Shown one piece after another: positions 1-6,812 of a stretch of DNA of 9,444 nucleotides. The notes under the pieces were generated by a model. That model was not told where the DNA came from. It saw only the letters and a list, made by a program, of their open reading frames with translations, and did not search any database. Both the position numbers and the translations under genes were made by a program. How positions within the stretch are numbered: the stretch's first letter is position 1; every line of letters begins with the position of its first letter. The stretch spans positions 1-9,444 of the forward strand of contig VBLA01000095.1 in the NCBI GenBank assembly GCA_005879245.1, in the 5' to 3' direction. This stretch comes from Deltaproteobacteria bacterium. Its GTDB lineage: Bacteria; Desulfobacterota; Binatia; DP-6.

Positions 1-326
1 GCGAAGAGAGCAAGGATGCTCTCGGGCGGGTGATAGCCTCGACGCCGATCGGGGGCAGCGAAGAGGTCATCCTCAACAACGAGATCATCTTCCCGCTCGT
101 ACAGACGATCGGGTTGAAGGGGGTCGTCTTCACGGATGCGGGCAACGCCTACGGCGCCGACGAGACGATCTCGCTCGACAACACCCGCTTCTCGGCAGGC
201 GCCGGTTTGCGCTGGTTGTCGCCCGTGGGGCCGCTGCGCGTCGAGCTCGGAAAGCCGTTCAATACGAAACCGCACGATCAGAAGAGCTTGCTGCTGTTCT
301 CGTTCGGCGGTCCGTTCCAGTACTGA
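1..326 (+). CDS. bamA: BamA (Omp85) outer-membrane assembly factor, C-terminal fragment
   Basis: This is the last 107 residues of an outer-membrane beta-barrel protein; the reading frame is open from base 3 and the 5' part lies outside the window. Seen directly: the segment carries the usual end of the BamA barrel, with NNEIIFPL, VVFTDAGNAYG, FSAGAGLRWLSPVGPLRVELG and a closing FSFGGPFQY. The alternating aromatic residues and terminal Tyr form the C-terminal beta-signal recognised by the Bam machinery. BamA is the core of the complex that folds and inserts outer-membrane proteins. It sits immediately before a skp/ompH gene and lipid A genes, a neighbourhood common in proteobacteria. A GTG at base 30 is internal, not a start. 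An Omp85 paralogue such as TamA is possible, but the location favours BamA. Confidence 0.93.
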   Translation, partial: EESKDALGRVIASTPIGGSEEVILNNEIIFPLVQTIGLKGVVFTDAGNAYGADETISLDNTRFSAGAGLRWLSPVGPLRVELGKPFNTKPHDQKSLLLFSFGGPFQY

Positions 327-341
327 GATTTCGACGAAAGC

Positions 342-346
342 GGAGG
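342..346 (+). promoter_or_regulatory. Ribosome-binding site of skp/ompH
   Basis: GGAGG lies three bases upstream of the ATG at 350, in the 23-base gap after bamA. The spacing is short but this is the only good Shine-Dalgarno match here. A second ATG at 365 has another GGAGG directly abutting it, too close to serve. The site therefore supports the start at 350. Confidence 0.5.
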
Positions 347-349
347 CCC

Positions 350-946
350 ATGGACCAGCGGAGGATGAGAGGTCAGGCAAAGGCGTGGACTGGGATCGGA
401 TTCCTGGTCGCCGTGATGATCGTCGCGCCGGGACCCCCGCGGGTGGCCGGCGCCGAGCTGAAGATCGCCGTCGTGGACATGCAGCGCGCGCTGAACGACT
501 GCGACGCCGGCAAGAAGGCGAAGGATCAGGTGAAGGCGAAGTTCGAGCATTCGCAGGAGGCGCTGCGCCACCAGCGTGAGGACCTCGACCGCATGAAGGA
601 GGACTACGACAAGAAGGCGCTCGTGCTCCGTGAGGAGGAGCGCCACAACCTCGAGAAGGACCTCGAGAACCGGAGCCTCGAGTTCAAACGCAAGTACGAA
701 GACTTCCAGCGCGACCTGAAGCGCACCGACGCCGAGCTCACCTCCAGCATCGTGGAGGAGCTCTACGGCATCGTCCGCGACTACGGGCAACAGCACGGGT
801 ACTCACTCGTCCTCGAGGCCTCGAGCGGGACGCTGCTCTACAACGACAAGGCAGTCGATGTGACCGACGAGATCGTGAAGATCCACAACACCTCGCCGCA
901 CAAGGACCACGCCGCCAAGCGCGGCGGCGACAAGGACAAGGAGTAG
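350..946 (+). CDS. skp: Skp/OmpH family periplasmic chaperone
   Basis: The 198-residue protein has a signal peptide: a basic N-terminus (residues 1-12), a hydrophobic core around GIGFLVAVMIVA, and a likely cleavage after AGA near residue 35. The mature part opens with KIAVVDMQRALND, the conserved first strand of the OmpH fold. A long charged, heptad-like helical region follows (roughly residues 55-135, rich in E, K, R and D), forming the coiled-coil tentacles. The final segment LVLEASSGTLLYNDKAVDVTD matches the family's C-terminal strands. Skp trimers hold unfolded outer-membrane proteins in the periplasm and hand them to BamA, encoded just upstream. The extreme C-terminus (about 15 residues) is a charged His/Lys/Asp-rich tail, probably disordered. 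Its stop codon overlaps the ribosome-binding region of the next gene. Confidence 0.93.
   Translation: MDQRRMRGQAKAWTGIGFLVAVMIVAPGPPRVAGAELKIAVVDMQRALNDCDAGKKAKDQVKAKFEHSQEALRHQREDLDRMKEDYDKKALVLREEERHNLEKDLENRSLEFKRKYEDFQRDLKRTDAELTSSIVEELYGIVRDYGQQHGYSLVLEASSGTLLYNDKAVDVTDEIVKIHNTSPHKDHAAKRGGDKDKE
938..943 (+). promoter_or_regulatory. Ribosome-binding site for the fabZ-lpxA fusion
   Basis: AAGGAG lies in the last codons of skp. It is nine bases upstream of the ATC at 953 and far (72 bases) from the first in-frame canonical start, GTG at 1016. It decides where translation of the fusion probably begins, and the placement suggests coupling to the end of skp. Confidence 0.5.
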
Positions 947-952
947 GGACCC

Positions 953-2134
953 ATCGCTCCGCATCCGACGTCACCCGCGGTCGCCTCGGGCTTTCCCTAC
1001 GAGCTCGTCGATCGCGTGCTCGAGGTGGAGCCGGGCGTGCGCGCCGTCGGCGTGAAGGTCGTGAGCGCCAACGAGCCCTATTTCGCCGGCCACTTCCCCG
1101 GGGCGCCCGTCCTGCCCGGCGTCGTGCTGTGCGAGGCCCTGGCGCAGCTGGCCAGCGCGCTCGTGGCGGACGGGGAGGGGGAGGAGCTCCGCATCGTGGC
1201 CGTGGAGAAGGCTCGCTTCCGCCGGCCGGTCCTGCCCGGCGACGCGCTCCGCCTCGAGGTGGTGGCGATGGACGGAGGGCCGCCGTGGCGCCTCCGCGGG
1301 ATGGCGACCGCGGGCGAGACGATCGTCGCCGAGGTGGTGTTCGCCGCGACGCCGGCCGGAGCGCGCATCCACCCGACGGCCGCGGTCGCGCGGGGCGCCG
1401 AGCTGGACGACGGCGTCAAGGTCGACGCCTACGCCGTCATCGGGCCCCACGTGCGCATCGGCCGCGGCTCCTGGATCGGCCCGCACGCCGTGGTGGAAGG
1501 TCGGACGACGCTCGGCGCGCGCAATCGGATCTTTCAGTTCGCGAGCGTCGGCGCCGCGCCGCAGGACCTGAAGTTCCGGGGCGAGGCGAGCATCCTCACG
1601 TTCGGCGACGACAATATCGTTCGGGAGTTCGCCTCCCTGAACCCGGGCACCGCGGCCGGGGGCATGACGACCCGCATCGGCAACGGTTGCCTCTTCATGG
1701 TCTCGTCGCACGTCGCACATGACTGCCGGGTGGGCGACCACGTGGTGCTCGCCAACGGAGCGGCGCTCGGCGGCCACGTCGAGGTGGGTGACTTTGCGAT
1801 CGTGGGCGGACTGGCCGGGGTGCATCAGTACGTGCGGATCGGTGAGTCGGCGCTGTGCGCGGCAGGCGCCATGGTCTCCATGGACGCACCGCCCTTCTGC
1901 ACGGTGGCGGGTGATCGCGCCCGACTGCACGGACTCAACCTGCTCGGACTCCGCCGCCGAGGCTTTGCACCCGCGACCATCAGCGCGATCAAGCGGGCCT
2001 ATCGGTTGCTATTCCAGGGAGGCGGTCCTCGGCGACCGGCCATCGAGGTCGCCCGCCAGACGCTGGGGCAGGTACCCGAGGTGAGACGACTGGTCGACTT
2101 TCTCGGCGCCTCGCGGCGCGGGGTCTGCCGTTAA
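953..2134 (+). CDS. lpxA: FabZ-LpxA fusion: hotdog dehydratase domain plus UDP-GlcNAc O-acyltransferase
   Basis: One uninterrupted frame encodes two domains. The first (to about base 1350) is FabZ-like: FPYELVDRVLE at 992, GHFPG with the catalytic His at 1091-1093, PGVVLCEALAQ with the catalytic Glu at 1133-1135, then ARFRRPVLPGD. After a linker of about four residues (TPAG), the second domain from about 1358 is a complete left-handed beta-helix LpxA: IHPTA, QFASVG..PQDLKF, SHVAHDC with the catalytic His at 1718-1720, GGLAGVHQYVRIG, and the helical C-terminus ending RRGVCR. FabZ dehydrates (3R)-hydroxyacyl-ACP; LpxA transfers that acyl chain to UDP-GlcNAc, the first lipid A step. Start choice: no ATG, GTG or TTG precedes GTG 1016 in frame, yet FabZ homology begins at about 992. 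AAGGAG at 938-943 points to the ATC at 953 (393 residues); GTG 1016 would give 372. The gene ends in tandem TAA stops. Confidence 0.87.
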   Translation: MAPHPTSPAVASGFPYELVDRVLEVEPGVRAVGVKVVSANEPYFAGHFPGAPVLPGVVLCEALAQLASALVADGEGEELRIVAVEKARFRRPVLPGDALRLEVVAMDGGPPWRLRGMATAGETIVAEVVFAATPAGARIHPTAAVARGAELDDGVKVDAYAVIGPHVRIGRGSWIGPHAVVEGRTTLGARNRIFQFASVGAAPQDLKFRGEASILTFGDDNIVREFASLNPGTAAGGMTTRIGNGCLFMVSSHVAHDCRVGDHVVLANGAALGGHVEVGDFAIVGGLAGVHQYVRIGESALCAAGAMVSMDAPPFCTVAGDRARLHGLNLLGLRRRGFAPATISAIKRAYRLLFQGGGPRRPAIEVARQTLGQVPEVRRLVDFLGASRRGVCR

Positions 2135-2137
2135 TAA

Positions 2138-2143
2138 GAGGAG
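2138..2143 (+). promoter_or_regulatory. Ribosome-binding site of lpxI
   Basis: GAGGAG lies just after the tandem TAA stops of the preceding gene and four bases before the GTG at 2148. It supports the GTG as the lpxI start, since no ATG is available in frame near the conserved N-terminus. Confidence 0.6.
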
Positions 2144-2147
2144 TGGT

Positions 2148-2981
2148 GTGGAGCGGATTGGGCTGATCGCAGGCAGCGGACGGTTCCCGGTGCTCTTCGC
2201 GGAGACGGCGCGGCGCCGGGGCGTCGAGGTCATCGCCGTCGCGCACCGCGATGAGACCGACCCGGAGCTCGAGCGGGTGGTGGTCGGCATCACCTGGGTC
2301 TACCCGGGCGAGCTCGGCACGATCATCACGGCGCTGAAGGAGGCTGGGGTCCGTCGCACCGTGATGGTCGGGGGAATCGCCAAACCACGCCTCTTCCGGG
2401 AGCTCCGACCCGATGCCCGCGCCGTTGCAATGTTCGCGCGCTGCGGGCAGCTGCGCGACGATATCGTCCTGCGGGCGGTGGCGGCCGAGCTCGAGGCGGA
2501 GGGGATCGCCGTCGTGGCATCGACGCTGTATCTGCAGGAGATCGTGCCGGCGGCGGGTGTCCTCGGTTCCCGCGCCCCGACCGAGGCGGAGTGGAACGAC
2601 ATCCGCTTCGGCTTCCGGGCCGCCAAGGTGATCGGGCAGTTCGACATCGGCCAGAGCGTCGTGGTTCGGAGCGGCGCCGTGATCGCCGTCGAGGGGATCG
2701 AGGGCACGGACGCGACGATCTGGCGAGCGGGGCAACTGGCCAACGGCGATGTCGTGCTGGTCAAGGTGTGCAAGCCCACCCAGGACACCCGCTTCGACCT
2801 CCCCGCCGTCGGGCCGGGGACGATCCGCGCCCTCGCCGAGGTGCGCGGGCGCGCGCTGGCGATGGAAGCGGGGCGCACGATCACCCTCGACCGGGCCGAG
2901 ATGATCGCTCTCGCCGACGCCCACGAGATCGCGATCGTCGCCGTCGATCCGGGCGAGTGTATGGCGGGGCCCCGCCCGTGA
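2148..2981 (+). CDS. lpxI: UDP-2,3-diacylglucosamine pyrophosphatase LpxI (DUF1009)
   Basis: LpxI hydrolyses UDP-2,3-diacylglucosamine to lipid X and UMP, replacing the unrelated LpxH of E. coli. The 277-residue length fits the family. Seen motifs: GLIAGSGRFP at residues 5-14 (N-terminal nucleotide-binding-like fold), VMVGGIAKP at 72-80, DDIVLRAVA at 104-112, the long IGQSVVVRSGAVIAVEGIEGTDA stretch at 167-189, then KPTQDTRFDLPAVGP at 209-223 and LAMEAGRTITLD at 237-248. The Asp in RFDLPAVG (residue 217) is the likely counterpart of the catalytic Asp225 described in Caulobacter LpxI. The start is GTG, set by the adjacent GAGGAG. Its last bases form a GTGA overlap with the next gene, so the two are probably translationally coupled. 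Confidence 0.95.
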   Translation: MERIGLIAGSGRFPVLFAETARRRGVEVIAVAHRDETDPELERVVVGITWVYPGELGTIITALKEAGVRRTVMVGGIAKPRLFRELRPDARAVAMFARCGQLRDDIVLRAVAAELEAEGIAVVASTLYLQEIVPAAGVLGSRAPTEAEWNDIRFGFRAAKVIGQFDIGQSVVVRSGAVIAVEGIEGTDATIWRAGQLANGDVVLVKVCKPTQDTRFDLPAVGPGTIRALAEVRGRALAMEAGRTITLDRAEMIALADAHEIAIVAVDPGECMAGPRP

Positions 2982-3916
2982 ACCGGCTCCGGGCCGCCGT
3001 GGTGGGGGTTGGCTATCTGGGCCGCTTCCACGCCGAGAAATACGCGACCCATCCGGGCGCCACGCTGGTCGCCGTGGCCGACGTGGATGCGGCGCGGGCC
3101 CGGGAGGTCGCGGGCACGCTCGGCGCCGAGGCGCTGACCGACCACCGCGCGCTCATCGGGCGCATCGACTGCGCGAGCGTGGCGGTGCCGACCCAGCACC
3201 ACCACGCCGTGTCCCGCGACCTGCTCGAGGCGGGGATCGACGTGCTGGTGGAGAAGCCACTCACGACGACGCTGGCAGAAGGGAAGGCGCTGGTCGAGCT
3301 CGCCGCGCGGCGCGGACGCGTGCTGCAGGTGGGGCACCTCGAGCGCTTCAATCCCGCCATCCGGGTCCTCGAGGGCATCGTCGCGCGCCCGCGCTTCATC
3401 GAGTGCCATCGCCTCGCACCCTTCACCGAGCGGGGAACCGACGTCGACGTCGTGCTCGACCTGATTCTCAGCATGACCACCTCGTCCGTCCGCTCCATCG
3501 AGGCGGTGGGTGTCCCCGTCCTCACGCCGTCGGTCGACATCGCCAACGCGCGGCTCCGCTTCGCGAACGGCTGCATCGCCAACGTGACGGCCAGCCGCGT
3601 GTCGCTCAAGCGCGAGCGGAAGCTCCGCATCTTCCAGGAGGACGCCTACCTGTCGGTCGACTTCGGGGAGCGCCGAGTCCTCATCTGCCGGCGGGAGATG
3701 GGACCCGACGGCCAGCCGTCGCTCAGCGTGGAGGAGCACGACGTGCCCGACGTCGATCCGCTCGAGAGCGAGATCGATGCCTTCCTCCGCGCCGTGCGGG
3801 AGCGCGAGCGCCCGCCGGTGAGTGGCTGGGACGGCCTGCGGGCACTCGAGGTCGCGCACCTCATTCTCGAGAGCCTGGAGACGGAGGTACAGACGGTCCA
3901 GGCGGCGCGCCGGTGA
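2978..3916 (+). CDS. Gfo/Idh/MocA-family oxidoreductase of the lipid A cluster
   Basis: The 312-residue protein begins with a Rossmann fold (VGVGYLGRFHA, residues 9-19) for NAD(P). VLVEKPLTT (89-97) follows, with the family's EKP lysine, then GHLERFNPA (119-127) and a C-terminal substrate domain (IANARLRFANGCIANVTASR at 188-207, ending SGWDGLRALEVA). The start is GTG 2978 inside a GTGA overlap with lpxI; an in-frame GTG at 2957 is a weaker option. Homologues of this type sit between lpxA and lpxB in several lineages. The best-studied relative in such a position is GnnA of Acidithiobacillus, which oxidises the 3-OH of UDP-GlcNAc for amide-linked lipid A. No GnnB aminotransferase is present here, so the substrate is unknown. 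Oddity: around residues 158-168, where I expect a LDLMIHDID-like catalytic segment, the sequence reads LDLILSM, lacking the His-Asp pair. Family assignment is firm; activity is uncertain. Confidence 0.85.
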   Translation: MNRLRAAVVGVGYLGRFHAEKYATHPGATLVAVADVDAARAREVAGTLGAEALTDHRALIGRIDCASVAVPTQHHHAVSRDLLEAGIDVLVEKPLTTTLAEGKALVELAARRGRVLQVGHLERFNPAIRVLEGIVARPRFIECHRLAPFTERGTDVDVVLDLILSMTTSSVRSIEAVGVPVLTPSVDIANARLRFANGCIANVTASRVSLKRERKLRIFQEDAYLSVDFGERRVLICRREMGPDGQPSLSVEEHDVPDVDPLESEIDAFLRAVRERERPPVSGWDGLRALEVAHLILESLETEVQTVQAARR

Positions 3917-5112
3917 TGCGCCCGGCTCGCGATCCCAGCACGGCGGCGTCACCCTGGGCCATGTCGCGCCCGCACCGCCTCTGTCTGGTGGCCGGGGAAG
4001 CGTCGGGCGATCTACACGGAGCGGATCTGCTCCTCGCGTTGCGCGCGCAGCTCCCCGACCTCGAGGTGTTCGGCATCGGGGGCCAGCGGCTGCGCGAGGC
4101 GGGCATGGAGACCGTGGCCGATGCGGCCGAGGTGGCAACCGTCGGTTTGCTCGAGGGGGCAGGGCGTCTGCGCGCCCTCGTGCGCGCATACCGCGAACTC
4201 TCCCGCCGTATCCGACAGAATCCTCCGGATCTCTGCGTGCTGATCGACTTTCCTGAGTTCAATCTCCGGCTGGCGCGGCGGGCCAAGCGGGCAGGCGTGC
4301 CGGTGCTGTACTACATCGGTCCGCAGGTCTGGGCGTGGCGCCGCGGCCGCGTGCGCAAGGTCGCCCGACGCGTGGACCGTCTCGCGGTCGTGTTCCCCTT
4401 CGAGCCGGCGCTGTATGCGGTACGCCTCCCCGGGGTCGAGTTCGTCGGGCATCCACTGCTCGACTGCGTGCGGGTGACCCGCGGCCGAGCGGACACCTTG
4501 CGCCTGCACGGGCTCGACGCCGCCCGACGGACGATCGTCCTCCTCCCGGGCAGCCGACGGAGCGAGATCGATCGTCTCCTGCCGGTTTTCCTCGATGCGG
4601 TGCGGCTGTTTGCCGCCTCGGGCGAACGCTACCAGTTTCCCCTCGCGCTGGCTCACACTGTTCCGCGCGAACCGGTCGAAGCGCGCATCCGGGCTGCCGG
4701 TCTCGAGGTGCCGGTCATCGAAGGTGACACCTACAATCTCATCGCGGCCGCCGAACTCGCGCTCGTGAGCTCCGGCACCGCGACGCTGGAATGTGCGCTG
4801 CTCGAGTGTCCGATGGTGATCACCTACCGCGTCTCCCGCCTGACGGGTGCGCTCGCGCGCCTCCTCGTGCGCGGTGTGCGCAACATCGGCATGCCGAACA
4901 TCGTGGCCGGCCGCGAGGTGGTGCCGGAGCTGCTCCAGGGGCGGGCGAGCGGCGCCGGCATTGTCGCCGCCGCACGGGCCATCCTCGACGATCCTGCCCG
5001 CCACGCCGAGATCATCGTGGCCCTGCGCGAGGTTCGCCGTCGCCTCGGCCGTGGCGGGGCCGCCGGCCGCGCCGCGGCGATCGCCCTCGAGATCTTGCGG
5101 GGCGTGCCATGA
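3916..5112 (+). CDS. lpxB: Lipid-A-disaccharide synthase LpxB (GT19)
   Basis: LpxB condenses UDP-2,3-diacylglucosamine with lipid X to give the beta-1,6-linked disaccharide monophosphate at the inner face of the inner membrane. Family motifs run in order: LVAGEASGDLHGA (24-36), GIGGQRLREAGM (53-64), LIDFPEFNLRLA (109-120, containing the essential Asp), YYIGPQVWAWRRGRV (132-146), VFPFEP (159-164), FVGHPLLD (176-183), LLPGSRRSEI (209-218), and VSSGTATLECALLECPMVITYRVS (284-307) with NIVAGREVVPELLQ (328-341). The start taken is ATG 3916, which overlaps the upstream stop (TGATG) and gives 398 residues. ATG 3961 (383 residues) fits the usual LpxB length better but has no ribosome-binding site. The protein looks complete. 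It ends in an ATGA overlap with msbA. Confidence 0.95.
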   Translation: MRPARDPSTAASPWAMSRPHRLCLVAGEASGDLHGADLLLALRAQLPDLEVFGIGGQRLREAGMETVADAAEVATVGLLEGAGRLRALVRAYRELSRRIRQNPPDLCVLIDFPEFNLRLARRAKRAGVPVLYYIGPQVWAWRRGRVRKVARRVDRLAVVFPFEPALYAVRLPGVEFVGHPLLDCVRVTRGRADTLRLHGLDAARRTIVLLPGSRRSEIDRLLPVFLDAVRLFAASGERYQFPLALAHTVPREPVEARIRAAGLEVPVIEGDTYNLIAAAELALVSSGTATLECALLECPMVITYRVSRLTGALARLLVRGVRNIGMPNIVAGREVVPELLQGRASGAGIVAAARAILDDPARHAEIIVALREVRRRLGRGGAAGRAAAIALEILRGVP

Positions 5113-6809
5113 AGCACTACCGCCGGCTCCTCGCGTACCTCCGGCCGTACGTCTGGCCACATGGCGCGGTCGCAGTGGCCTGCATGCTTGCCTTCAGTGC
5201 CACGGAGAGCGCGATCCCGTTCCTCGCCAAGTTCACATTCGACCAGGTCTTCACGCAGCACCACTCGGGCGCGCTGCCCTTCGCCGTGGCCTTCGTGCTG
5301 CTGGCGGCGGTCCTGCGTGGTGGCCTCGATTTCGGCGCGGGGTACCTGACCGACTGGATCGGCCAGCGAGTGGTGACCGATCTGCGCAACCAGCTGACGG
5401 CCCACCTCCAGCGTCTCGATCTCGCCTTCTTCAACCGTCGGCGAGCCGGACAGATCGTCTCGCGCGTCATGGCGGACGTGACGCTCGTCCGGGCGACGGT
5501 GACCGATGCACTCACGTCGCTCTTCCAGGACATCACACGGCTCCTCGGCCTGGTTGCCGTCGCCATCTACATGGACTGGGTGCTGGCCCTCCTCGCCGTC
5601 TGTCTCTTCCCGGTGGCGGCGCTCCCCATCCGCTACTTCTCGTGGCAGCTCCGACAGACGAGCCGGCGACAGCAGGAGGCGATCGGGCGCCTGAACGCGC
5701 TCCTGCACGAGAACGCGCAGGGCAATCGCGTCGTGAAGGCGTTTGGTCAGGAGCGGTACGAGGAGCAGCGCTTCAACGAGCACAACGAGCGGCTCTTCCA
5801 CATCGTGCTGCGGGCGAGCGTCATCCGCTCCTTGCCCATCACCGAGGTTCTCGCCGGCATCGCCGTCGCGGGCATCATCTGGCTCGCCGGCTCGAGCGTC
5901 ATCAACGGGACGCGCACGCAGGGCGCCTTCGTCGGCTTCGTCATCACGCTCTTCCTCCTCTACGAGCCCTTCAAGAAGCTGGTGCGCACCAACTACACGC
6001 TCACGGGCGTCGACCAGGCGATCGAGTTTCACGACGTCAGCTTCGCCTACGAGCCGGGCGAGCCGGTGCTGCGCGGGGTGAACCTCCGTATTCCGGTCGG
6101 CCAGGTGGTGGCGCTGGTCGGCATCAGCGGCGGCGGCAAGAGCACGCTCGCCGACTTGATCCCCCGCTTCTACGACGCCACCGAGGGGCGCATCACGATC
6201 GACGGCGTCGACATCCGGGGGATCACGCTGGCAAGTCTCCGCTCGCACATTGCGGTCGTGACGCAGTTCACCTTCCTCTTCAACGACAGCGTCCGGAACA
6301 ACATCGCCTATGGCGAGCCGAGTCGCCCGATGGAAGAGGTCGTCGCCGCGGCCCGGGCGGCCAACGCCCACGACTTCATCTCGGAACTGCCGCGTGGCTA
6401 CGAGACGCACATCGGCGACCTGGGGGTGCGGCTCTCGGGCGGCCAGCGGCAGCGGCTCGCGATCGCGCGCGCGCTGCTCAAGAACGCCCCCATCCTGATC
6501 CTCGACGAGGCGACCTCTGCCCTCGACACGGAATCCGAGGGGCTGGTGCAGGAGGCACTCGAGCGGCTGATGGCAAACCGAACGACCCTGGTGGTGGCGC
6601 ACCGGCTCTCGACCGTGCGGCGCGCCGACCGCATCGTCGTCCTCGTGCATGGGGAAATCGCCGAGAGCGGAACGCACGAGGAGCTGCTGGCGCGTGGCGC
6701 CGAGTATCGGAAGCTGTACGAGCTGCAGTTCCGGGACCTGGACGCCCCCCTCGGCGCCCCGGTAACGCTCGCGCCGCGCCCCCGGCCGGTCCGCCAAGTC
6801 GCGCCGTGA
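5109..6809 (+). CDS. msbA: MsbA-type lipid A flippase, ABC transporter (permease-ATPase half transporter)
   Basis: MsbA flips core-lipid A across the inner membrane using ATP. Residues 1-290 form the six-helix membrane domain, with LAFFNRRRAGQIVSRVMADV typical of the lipid exporter branch. The ATPase domain from about 305 has the A-loop Tyr in FAYEP (314), Walker A GISGGGKST (338-346), the Q-loop Gln at 386, signature LSGGQRQR (442-449), Walker B ILILDE (462-467) and the H-loop His at 498. All catalytic motifs are intact. Start ATG 5109 overlaps the lpxB stop (ATGA). The 566 residues include a Pro/Arg-rich tail of about 25 residues beyond the usual end. Oddity: the junction YEPFKKLVRTNYT / LTGVDQAIEF (about 285-307) lacks roughly 27 residues relative to E. 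coli MsbA, namely the end of helix 6 and the linker (QRGMAA...ILD region). It may be impaired, divergent or misassembled. Confidence 0.92.
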   Translation: MKHYRRLLAYLRPYVWPHGAVAVACMLAFSATESAIPFLAKFTFDQVFTQHHSGALPFAVAFVLLAAVLRGGLDFGAGYLTDWIGQRVVTDLRNQLTAHLQRLDLAFFNRRRAGQIVSRVMADVTLVRATVTDALTSLFQDITRLLGLVAVAIYMDWVLALLAVCLFPVAALPIRYFSWQLRQTSRRQQEAIGRLNALLHENAQGNRVVKAFGQERYEEQRFNEHNERLFHIVLRASVIRSLPITEVLAGIAVAGIIWLAGSSVINGTRTQGAFVGFVITLFLLYEPFKKLVRTNYTLTGVDQAIEFHDVSFAYEPGEPVLRGVNLRIPVGQVVALVGISGGGKSTLADLIPRFYDATEGRITIDGVDIRGITLASLRSHIAVVTQFTFLFNDSVRNNIAYGEPSRPMEEVVAAARAANAHDFISELPRGYETHIGDLGVRLSGGQRQRLAIARALLKNAPILILDEATSALDTESEGLVQEALERLMANRTTLVVAHRLSTVRRADRIVVLVHGEIAESGTHEELLARGAEYRKLYELQFRDLDAPLGAPVTLAPRPRPVRQVAP

Positions 6810-6812
6810 GCG

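Noticed and set aside
2591..2977. Upstream extension of the oxidoreductase frame into lpxI
   Set aside because: The Rossmann motif begins a few codons after GTG 2978, and the extension is Arg-rich out-of-frame lpxI sequence.
3403..3915. Upstream extension of the lpxB frame into the oxidoreductase gene
   Set aside because: The extension translates to low-complexity out-of-frame sequence. LpxB homology starts only after ATG 3961, and ATG 3916 already provides a coupled start.
2300..4189. A 629-codon open frame on the minus strand
   Set aside because: It is antisense to lpxI, the oxidoreductase and lpxB, with low-complexity Arg/Ala/Pro-rich translation and no motif; a compositional shadow.
4791..5108. 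Upstream extension of the msbA frame into lpxB
   Set aside because: Arg/Ala-rich out-of-frame lpxB sequence. The MsbA N-terminus fits ATG 5109 in the ATGA overlap.
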